In this document: piece after piece, positions 52,140-64,000 of the stretch
Numbering within the stretch: position 1 is the first letter of the stretch
How the letters are laid out: each line of letters starts with the position of its first letter
Source of the DNA: Silurus meridionalis
Taxonomy: Eukaryota > Chordata > Actinopteri > Siluriformes > Siluridae
Reading direction: 5' to 3'
DNA: 64,000 bases
Assembly: GCF_014805685.1 (NCBI RefSeq)
Contig: NC_060898.1
Coordinates: forward strand, 10,388,501-10,452,500
Position numbers and translations under genes: made by a program
Notes under the pieces: generated by a model
The model's input: only the letters and a program-made list of their open reading frames with translations
Database searches by the model: none
Told to the model about the DNA's origin: nothing

Positions 52140-54412
52140 GTGCAGCCTTAATGCCTGCTCCCAAGCCCCGGATGGAGGTGAAGAGAGTTTCTGATAGGGT
52201 GATAAAAATGAAGCTGGAAGTTGAAGGGGTGATGATTAATGTCATCAGTGCTTATGCTCCGCAAGTGGGTTGTGAGATGGAGGAGAAGGAAAAAATTCTG
52301 GAGTGAGTGAGATGAAGTGGTGGAGAGTGTACCTAGAAATGAACGATTGGTGGTTGTAGCAGACTTTAATGGGCATGTTGGTGAAGGGAACAAAGGTAAT
52401 GAGGAGGTGGTGGGTAGGTATGGCCTTAGGGAGAGGAATGTGGACTACATGAGAAGAAATTGGAGACTGTAGGGTGATGGCAGGGGACAGTGTAGCTAGA
52501 CAGCATTGTGTTGGTGGTCTGTAGGATTGCGTTGGAGGTGGAGAAGGAGAGTAAGGACTGAAAAAGAATAAGATGGTGGAAACTGAAGGAGGAAGACTGT
52601 AATGTGAGGTTCAGGGAAGAGGTCAGACAGGGGCTCGGTGGTGGTGAAGAGGTGCTGAATGATTGTAAAACTACTGCAGAAGTGATAAGGGAGACAGCTA
52701 AAGAGGTACTTGGTGTGACACCTGGAAAGAGGACAAAGAGACTTCGGGTGAAATGAAGAAGTACAGGAAAACAGAGAGATGAGAAAAGTAGGCAGAAGTA
52801 CAAGTAGATGCTGCAGCAGGTGAAAAGGGATGTGACAAAAGCCAAGGAAAAGGCATATGTGGAGCTGTTTGAGAAATTGGACACAAAGGAAGGAGAAAAG
52901 GATTTATACCGATTGGCCAGGCAGAGGGACCGAGCTGGGAAGGATGTGCTACAAGTTAGAGCAATAAAGGATGGAGATGGAAATGTGTTGACTAGTAAGG
53001 AGAGTGTGTTGAGAAGATGAAGGGAGTATTTTGAGCAGCTGATGAACAAAGAAAATAACAGAAAGAGAAGGTTGGATTGTGCGGAGATGGTGAATCAGGA
53101 AGTGGATAGGATTATTAAGGAGGAGGTGAAAGCAGCTATTAAGAGAATGGAGAGTGGAAAGTCGGTTGGACCAGATGACATACCAGCATAAGTGTGGAGA
53201 TGTTTAGGAGAGATGGCAATGGAGTTTTTAACCAGGTTTTTTAATAAAATTTTGGAAGGTGAGAGGATGCCTGAAGAATGGAGAAGGCGTGTGCTGGTAC
53301 CAATTTTTTTAAATAAGGGTAATGTGCAGACCTGCAGTAACTACAGGGTAATAAAGTTAATCAATCACACCATGAAGTTATGGAAAAGACTAGTAGAAGC
53401 CAGGCTGAGAGAAGAGGTGACCATCTGTGAGAGACAGTTTGGTTTCAGGCCAAGCAAAAGCACTACAGACGCAATATGTCCTTTGAGAATGTTGATGGAA
53501 AAGTATAGAGATGGTCAGATCGAGTTGCATTGTATGTGTTTGTGGATCGGCTCTGAGCCCTTTCCTGTTTGCAGTGGTGATGGACACGTTGACAGTTGGG
53601 GTCAGACAGGAGTCTCCATGGACTATGATGTTTGCGGATGATATTGTGATTAGTGGTGAGAGTAGATAGCAGGTTGAGAAGAGCCTGGAGAGGTGGAGAT
53701 ACTTGCTGGAGAGAAGGGGAATGAAAGTCAGTAGGAGTAAGACCGAGTACATGTGTGTAAATTAGAGGGAGGGCAGTGGAGTGGTGTGGTTGCAGACAGA
53801 GGAGGTGGAGAAGGTGGAGGAGTTCAGGTACCTGGGTTCAACAATGCAAAGTAATGGAGAGTGTGTTAGAGAAGTGAAGAAAAGAGTGCAGGCAGGGTGG
53901 AGTGGGTGGAGAAGAGTGGCAGGAGTGATTTGTGATAGTAGGGTATCTGCAAGAGTGAAAGTGAAAGTTTATAGGACTGTGGTGTGACCTGCGATGTTGT
54001 ATGATTTAGAGACCGTGGCACTGAGTAAAAGACAGGAGGTGGAGCTGGAGGTAGCAGAGCTGAAGATGTTGGCATTTTCATTGAGAGTGACAAGGATGGA
54101 CAGGATTAGAAAAAAAGTTTATTAGAGGAACAGAACAGTGCATGTAGGATGTTTTAGACACAAGATGAGGGAGGCGAGATTGAGATGGTTTGGACATGTG
54201 CAGAGGAGGGACATGGGGTATATTGGTAGGAGAATGCTGAGGATAGAGCCACCAGGATGGAGGAAAAGAGGAAGACTATGGAGGAGGTTTATTGATGTGG
54301 GTGAGGGAAGAAATGCAGGTAGTTGGTTTGAAATAGAGAGATGTAGAGGAGAGAGTAGTATGAAGACGGATGATCCCACGGGCAACCCCAATGGGAGTCA
54401 ATAATAATAAGA
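52140..54412 (+). mobile_element. Longest copy of the GAA/AAT-tailed non-LTR retrotransposon, endonuclease to 3' end, inactive
   Basis: Starts within the endonuclease (VMINVISAYAPQVG, then VVADFNGHVGEGN), passes a linker rich in K/E/R, and enters the RT with SVGPDDIPA, EWRRRVLVPIF and QFGFRPSKSTTDAI. At about 53530-53560 the frame jumps from the RT fingers to the FAVVMD-like block, so the segment that should carry the first catalytic aspartate and the FVDLEKAYD-like block is deleted. FADDIVI follows near 53632, then FRYLGSTMQSNGEC, LRWFGHVQRRD and the 3' end with ATAATAATAAG in place of the GAA tail. Several frameshifts and stops are visible. Confidence 0.9.
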
Positions 54413-55064
54413 CAAGAAGTCCAGATCAATGCAGATGCAGAAACTTTTGTTTGAATATTTTTGTTTGGCAGGTGTTACACTGAGGTGTTTACAAATGCCA
54501 TCAATGCTGATGTGTACCAGCAAAACACACTAACAAATGCTATGTTTTCTAAATGAATACTTCCAGCACTCGTGCAAAACTCAAGGCAGAGGACTATGCG
54601 ATTCTTAAACATGTTGCTTGCTGTGGTTGTTTTGAGGTCAGGCAGGCTGTGAACACATCACCTCTGCAAGGAAAGAACATATTTATTTTATCACATTGTT
54701 ATACTCAGACATTTCATCTCACATGGCACTGTTACTTACTGATTCAAAATTGTGGTTGTTTGAATTTGAACACATGGTGGCGCTGTTGCAGTTCCTAAAA
54801 CATCTATTTGCAAGCTCGGTGGATCTGCTGTAAATGAAAGCCGCGCACTTTTCACCCAATCTAATCTTAAATATAAATTGTTAAAATTGTTTACTGGCTT
54901 TTGTAAGCACCTGACTGACGACTACTACTTCTTCTTCTTCTATTTTTGTTATTATTGATCGAAAATTAGAGAACTGTTCATTAAGAAAAAAGTAACTGTA
55001 ACTTCCAACTGTTTCCTTCTAACATAACTGTTTTTTTAATGTATCTGATACAAGATGGATGTTT

Positions 55065-55115
<51 letters not shown>

Positions 55116-56380
55116 TATTATTATTATTATTATTATTATTAATATCAAATTGAATCGTCTCTTGCTAGGTATTAAAACAAAAAAAAAAACAATAGAGCAT
55201 TATCCACTAAGTTAATCAGGAGTCTTATTTAACTTTTTTTATGTTTATGTATTCATTTCTTTGTGTGTTTGCGTGTATGGAAAAAAAACACAAGTGAGAT
55301 CAGCAAAGGTGTTATTGCTCAAAAAGACGCACGCACGCACGCACACACACACACGCAGAGCTCAGGATAGTGTTGCACACAGTCATATTTTTTAGTGTTG
55401 TAGTCTGTAAACTAGCATTAAAGGTTTGGTCACCGGTTTACAGATCAATGCAGGAATTCGTTGCTTGTAAAAAGACTTTTTGATGTTTTTAAACTTTTAA
55501 TATTTCCAGGTTTTTATTTGGATAAACTTATAACGGTTAAACTTATAGGCACTAACATATCAATCCATAATATTTATCTCTATAAAGCTGCTTTGGGACA
55601 ATGTTTATTGTACAAAGTATTATAGAAGTATATACAATATATATAATATAAAACTGAATTGAATCGGATTGAATTTAATTAGTTTGGCTTGTGTTAAAAC
55701 AAACACACAAACAAACCAGCATTCGTTCACATTCGATTTTCTTTCCATATAAACCCACAGGGATTTCGGTTTAACTATTTGATTATTCATTTTATTTTGT
55801 AAATCGCCATCGTTCACAGGACATATTTACTTCTGTGAATGTCCAATCATACCCACAGTACTCAACCCAAAACTTTAAGACTGATTTATGATGAGCAATT
55901 TGTTTTAGATTATAATAAACTACGACTTGTTTGTCGCTATGGCTGCTGAAAGATCATATGCGATATCTAGACTACTTCTGCAATAGTTTCGATTTTATAG
56001 AATGAAATAAAAAAGGGCAATTTGTGATTTGACAACTGAACAGACAATTGATTTGAGGTAAATTTCATTATATTTTATATCTTATATGTGGGATTCTTTA
56101 ATTGTGAGTTTTGATAGCCAGTTTTAAGACAAATTCTATAGACCAGTCAGTTCATTCATTCAGAATTTGGTTTATATTTGTTGAATATATGATTTAAACA
56201 AACTAAAATGGAATTGAATATTTTTATAATGATTTAGCCCACGCTTATTGACCTGTATTTGCCCTGTATAATCTAGCAGACTAAACTAATAGCCTTTCTA
56301 GGTAAAGTTTCAGTAAACACTAATTTGCTATAAGCAGTATTCTATGCTGTAACTCGCTTTGGTCTGGGGTTAAGGGCGGA
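54413..56380. other. Intergenic region upstream of ebf1
   Basis: No gene recognised. AT-rich, with an (AAT)n/(ATT)n mirror repeat at 55066-55141 and a short CACG/CA tract near 55331-55355. Possible ebf1 regulatory DNA, but nothing can be shown from the sequence alone. Confidence 0.45.
55066..55141. repeat. (AAT)n followed by (ATT)n, self-complementary
   Basis: About sixteen ATA/AAT units run directly into about nine ATT units, giving a hairpin-capable triplet repeat. Confidence 0.9.
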
Positions 56381-57045
56381 TGTGCGCGGGGCAGAAAGCG
56401 CTAATCGAAGGAATGTTTTTTGTGTGATTTTTGTGTTGCCCGCGTCTGTCTCCAGCCTTGCCGTGTCTAGCGTGTGACTCCTGGCAGCCTTGTTCAGTAC
56501 ACGGAGCATGGAAGGAGGGATTAAATATGTAATGAGGCGGAACTGACACGGGCCTTTAGGCTTTGTTCGAGGGCGGTCCGACCATCTCGGTTCCTCCCTT
56601 GTACCCTCCAGGCACAGTGTGCTTGCTCGTGCTTAGCTCCTAGAGCCTATAGTCAAAGGAGGAGAAAGAGTCCTATAGGGAAGGGGCAAAAATCACTTAA
56701 GTTAGACCAAGACGGTGCAACGACCAAATGCTGAACGACCCTCAGTCTTGATTAATGCATTACTTTTTGTTCTTGGGACGGATCCATTTCGATGAGAAAA
56801 AAAAGCAAAAGAGGAGAAAAGTTGTTGGAGGATGATGACAATGAATGTAGCGCACTCTCTCAGACTGTAAACATTCAGTCCCTGTCATTTGTGAGAACTG
56901 TCACTATTCAGATCTCAGCGCGAAGGAAAGAAGACGTGACAGAAACCTGAACTGGTTTTGTTAGCAGTCCTGTTCCCCCCCACGCTTGGAATTGTTTCTT
57001 GAAAAGGCTCTTTAATTTCGTCCCTCCCGTTTACTTCATCTCCCG

Positions 57046-57084
<39 letters not shown>

Positions 57085-57215
57085 TGTGCGCGACCGCGCG
57101 CGGACTCTTCGTCTCCTCTGGTGCTTGGCGGCACGCGGACAGCGAGAGGAAACACACACACGGGTGTTCGTGGAGGAGGAGGAGAGGGGGCCTTTAGTTT
57201 TAAGGGGGATTCTTC
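56380..57215 (+). promoter_or_regulatory. Probable ebf1 promoter and 5' UTR
   Basis: A more GC-rich and CpG-containing block compared with the flanks (for example GGGCGGATGTGCGCGGGGC near 56365, CGAGGGCGGTCCGACC near 56568, and the G/C-rich leader 57085-57215). A (GT)n tract at 57048-57080 would lie in the 5' UTR or core promoter. No start site can be fixed. Confidence 0.45.
57048..57080. repeat. (GT)n microsatellite in the ebf1 leader
   Basis: About sixteen GT units, 136 bp upstream of the ebf1 ATG. Confidence 0.95.
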
Positions 57216-59982
<2,767 letters not shown>

Positions 59983-61499
59983 GTAAAATGCTGTCTTAAA
60001 AACAAACATAAAATACTATATTTATCCATCTGTTTAGTATAAGAAAATATAACAGGTTGGCCGCGCGCCAAACCACACAGTGCTCTGCAGTCCTAAAGAG
60101 CAGGACATAGAGTTTCATATGTTCTACTGTTCTACTGTTTCTACTGTACACGGTGCAGAGCTGTGGTGTAAAAGCTGCTGTTGCAGTTGGATACATGAAA
60201 ACCCTGTTAGGTTGTTGATTAGTTAGTTAAATGTTTTGTTGTTGTTTACGAGAAATACAAGAATACAAGTTCTTCGTTGCTGAGGACAATTATGGATGAT
60301 TAAAAACAGGTGTAATAGATTGCCACCGCCAACTACTGTTTATGATAAAAATATATGAGCAAAGAAGCTGCTTTTAAGCCAGATATTTTTAAACCTAATG
60401 GCACATGCAGGCTCATTAGGCTGGGTATTCATTAGAAAAGCGAGAAGTGAATGGATTTCCTTGAAGCTCACTGGTGCTGGCTGAGGCTGTTTGTTGTCCT
60501 TGCTTAGCATTCTCTCAAAAAGTGCGATTCACAAAAATTATGATTTGCATTCCAAAATCTTAGTGAGCACTTTCTCAATCGACGTGTATTGACAAAATAA
60601 TTTAACAGATGCAAAACTTACAAGATAACAAATACAGTAGAAATGATATAATTCACATTACTGTTTATAACATTTATGTCAACACTATTTTTATATATGT
60701 TTATGAATAGGATGAATATTCGATGTTTTAAACATTTCCTAAAGTAGTATCTGTAGAAGATTTTTTCTTATTTTTATTTTTTTTTTATATAATTTTTTTG
60801 TTAATTTATTCATCGTATCGAGTAGAACTTAACACAGGTGTTTTACGGGACACCCTCAAGTCAATGTCAGAAAAAAAGTCAGAACCTACATGCGCAATGC
60901 AACGGAGCAAAACAAGCAACTGAAGTTTTCAAAACAGCATTTAGGCTGCTCTAGAATATGAGCTCATTTATGTTTTGCAATCCAAAATCTCAGTGAGCAC
61001 TTGTTCAAGCGAAAGAAGTGAGAAACACTTCAGTGGTCCAGTGAGAGTGCTGCCGGTTATAAACCAGTGCTATACTCTAGTTTAATACCCCGCCGCAAAG
61101 TCCAAGCGCGCGCTCTTAAGGTCTGTCGCTACACACCACCGAATCGCTCTTTCATTCGTGCACGCTCTCATAAACAACTCGTGTCATTGTCCTGCGCGCA
61201 TTATAATGCATACATCAGGTTCATGCAAAAAATAATGCATGCGAATTGACCGGTTTTAGGAAATCTCTGGACTGCTGACACATGCTTCTACGAATAGATT
61301 AATACAGGTTTTTAGACAAAAAGAATAAAACCATGGTCAATTATATTTTTCCAAGGACTTATATTGGTGTCAGCTGCACGTTTAGGTGGTAGCCTGGGGG
61401 GCATGTTTGGCTTCTCCAGTCATTCATTATAGCAAGAATTTGTCCAGCGAGTGTGAGTCGAGATGGGATGTACTGCGGTCACTAACATCTGCAGACGAT

Positions 61500-61500
<1 letters not shown>

Positions 61501-61541
<41 letters not shown>
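61501..61541. repeat. (CT)n microsatellite
   Basis: About twenty CT units followed by a CA/CG-rich stretch. Confidence 0.95.
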
Positions 61542-61545
<4 letters not shown>

Positions 61546-62884
61546 GCACACACACGCGCGCGCGGTCTATGTGTGTCATGTGCGGCATCATCGCGTTTCC
61601 TAACTCACTGCTTTGCCACACTTCGTGGGAGGACTAGCGCTTTTTGTTTTGCTCCTTGTCCTGTTTATCAGTACAAATTTAAAGGGAAAAAAGGGGGAAA
61701 AATATGTCACCATGTCAATTTTAATTTCTCTTTTGCAGATACTTTGTAGATTTCTTCGTAGGTTTCAGACCTCAGACTATATTTAACTCTAACGGAACAG
61801 ATGTAACAGAAGAAAGATGGAATAAGATAGTCATTTGCATTGCCTAGAAAGAGTGCAGATTTGTGACGGAAACATGCAACTCCTAATATGACACACACGT
61901 CTATTCTAGCTTGCGAGTTTCTCTTTCATTTAATGAAGCGTAAAAGCAGTCGACAAGTAGCACTGACGTCGTCACTAACACCAGTGCGCCGCTCTTACAG
62001 GTATCGGCTTTTCAGTAGTCAGCACGATTATTACCAGACCCACACTTATTCCTCTGTCCCCGCCCACCTGGGGCAAGTCCCACTCCCCCTACCCCCAAAT
62101 ACATTAATAGGCGTGATAGTAATGGACTGAGTGTTGAAAGACCCTCCCTGGTCCTCATCAAACTTATTTGATCATGAGATCTTAAAGAATTCTGAAAAGT
62201 GTTCATGTGCTATTAGTCCTGATTGTGTGAAACTGGAGCTGAGTCACTTTTTGTGTTGCCTACCCAGAACCGACACACATTTGTGTATGTTACTGTGCCT
62301 TTCACTCAAGCTCAGGCATAATGTATAAAATATCTTAGTGAATTATTTTATTGCTTGACTTTTTGACAGCAGGATTTATGACACTAATGCACAACAGAGC
62401 TAATGATGGACATTTTGCCCTAGATTATACATTTGTGGTAATATAGAGGCCAATATCTAATGATGTTTTCTTGAAAGTTATAGTTTTAAGGTATATAATT
62501 TTTTTAAATAAAAAAAAATCTGTAAGCCTTGCAATGTCCTGTATATCATGTAAATAACATTAGATGTTTACATGAAAGATAATAGTAGATGTTTACTTGA
62601 TATTAGTACAGCAGAACCAGGCATAATGTCAGCTAAGTTAGATCTGTTACAGAACCCATAGGAAGACAGAGGATTGAGATTTTTTTTAGCTAATTTTTTT
62701 TTTTTTTATGATTGAACTTTTAAATATTATCATCTCATATTTTTTATACTATGAGGGAAACCAGTCCTCTAGCTGTTCCTCTTCTACCCACTATCATCTG
62801 CGTATCAATCATTTGTGATTTTCTGCTTTATAAAACTGAATATCTATATATTTGATGTGGGGTGTGGTGGAATAACTGTGTATT

Positions 62885-62887
<3 letters not shown>

Positions 62888-62938
<51 letters not shown>
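62888..62938. repeat. (TG)n microsatellite
   Basis: About twenty-five TG units in ebf1 intron 4. Confidence 0.95.
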
Positions 62939-62942
<4 letters not shown>

Positions 62943-64000
62943 TGCATGTTTGGGAACAAAGAAGGAAATTGCGGCAACTCTTTAAAGTCACACAGCAGCC
63001 TGGAAAAAAGGACGTGGTGTTGGCACGCTAACAGATGATTCTAACCTTGTAGGAAACACGTTTCCACATATTTATAGGGTTTTGTTTATATCGAAGTTGT
63101 CGAAGGATCCGGAGAAGGAAAGTGCAGTTGGCAAGATTACATGCATTACAAATGATACTTTTGACAGATATATGCAGACAAAAGCAGAACTTATGTCCTC
63201 AAAACCATAGCTTTATTCGATATCTTTTAAAAAGAGGCCAAGAATATCAATGACTGACCTAATAACACTGACTTATAACAACTCAACACAACCAGAAAAT
63301 TATTTTCCACTTGTTGAGAATTTCTATTTGTAAACTGCTAAATAGAGAAAGAGGTCAAGATTGGCTTGTTCTAATTTGTGTAGCTCGTATGGCTAATTCA
63401 TCTCTCTTTCTGAGTTATTACAGAGTGATAGAATTAATTGCACAATGTGATTTGATCTGCTGCTGCAACAGTTACTAAGACTAGTAAGATTTCAAACACA
63501 AGTATATTTATTATAACTTATCTATTCGATGTGGAAATTGTGTCATGAGATTAAGAAAAGAAATAAGGTTGACCCCTTTATAGAATGTGTGATAAGATGG
63601 ATTAATGCGGTCTACTAGCATAGAGCAGCAGGTAGACAGTGATGCATTCTGTGCACTTTTAAAAGCCCTTGGCCCTTTTCTCTCAAAGTGAAAGAAAAGC
63701 AACTGAATTGACTAGATTGTATGAGCTTGCCAGCTACAGCATTGGCTGCAGTGATATCACTTTCAGTGTCATTGTGTGGTGTAAAGTACACCTAAACATC
63801 AAACAATGTATCAATTGTCCGCCATTGTAAGCCAACATCTCAACTGACAAGTAGGATGATCCTCGCATCCAGTAACCCTGTTTAAAATAGAAGCCTCTGG
63901 TACTTAAAGCCTCTGGTACTAGTGTTTCTGTTATTTACTGTTTCAGTTAACCCCTTGAAATTCCAGCTCATTTACCAGCTATTAATAAAGCATATTAACT

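Larger units (their letters stand above)
59983..64000. other. ebf1 intron 4 (open at the right edge)
   Basis: No ebf1 exon 5 (expected to encode a YEGQDKNPEMCRVLLTHE-like block) was recognised, so the intron probably exceeds 4 kb. A (CT)n lies at 61501-61541 followed by a CACACGCGCG patch, and a (TG)n at 62888-62938. A roughly 30-bp motif recurs at 60549-60577 and 60977-61006. No other gene seen. Confidence 0.6.

Noticed and set aside
52426..53049. 207-codon minus-strand ORF rich in Ser/Phe/Leu
   Set aside because: It is antisense to the lysine/glutamate-rich linker of the LINE copy; low-complexity translation of a GA-rich strand.
61067..62130. ORFs in the CG-richer part of ebf1 intron 4
   Set aside because: Short, unrelated to EBF, and some are read across (CT)n and CA/CG simple sequence; no exon 5 homology.

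Overview
The window is vertebrate nuclear DNA, almost certainly from a teleost fish. It is AT-rich, has spliced genes with GT-AG introns, many microsatellites, and dense Tc1/mariner, hAT and non-LTR retrotransposon relics of kinds typical of fish genomes. The TE mix and long (TA)n tracts would suit a catfish-like otophysan, but that is only a guess. No bacterial, phage or CRISPR features are present. Four host genes could be read by splicing exons by eye and comparing the proteins with vertebrate families recalled from memory.

Layout: (1) 1665-2250, minus strand: eola1 (CXorf40 family, ASCH-type domain), two coding exons. (2) 5034-30817, minus strand: map4k2, an STE20-type MAP4 kinase, reconstructed as 32 coding exons and 883 residues with kinase, proline-rich linker and citron-homology (CNH) parts. 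(3) 36770-48395, plus strand: rnf145, a polytopic ER-membrane RING E3 ligase, ten coding exons and 658 residues. map4k2 and rnf145 are divergent, with their start codons about 6 kb apart. (4) 57216-59982, plus strand: the first four coding exons (137 residues) of ebf1, an early B-cell factor/COE transcription factor that continues beyond the right edge. rnf145 next to ebf1 is also the mammalian order (human 5q); map4k2 and eola1 lie on other human chromosomes.

The introns and intergenic DNA hold at least eight distinguishable Tc1/mariner-type relics, four copies of one non-LTR retrotransposon family with a GAA-rich tail, hAT-like non-autonomous elements, a possible LTR, and many simple repeats. 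No transposon gene appears intact.

No clearly new multi-gene system was found. The best second-look items are: a changed YLYF-type motif in Rnf145; a Tc1 copy in the rnf145 intron that separates the RING-encoding exons, with a sister copy in map4k2; a 122-bp near-perfect palindrome around a TA tract in ebf1 intron 3; a 170-bp direct duplication downstream of rnf145; a retrotransposon with a clear target-site duplication just upstream of rnf145; and a minisatellite in map4k2 split by two insertions.
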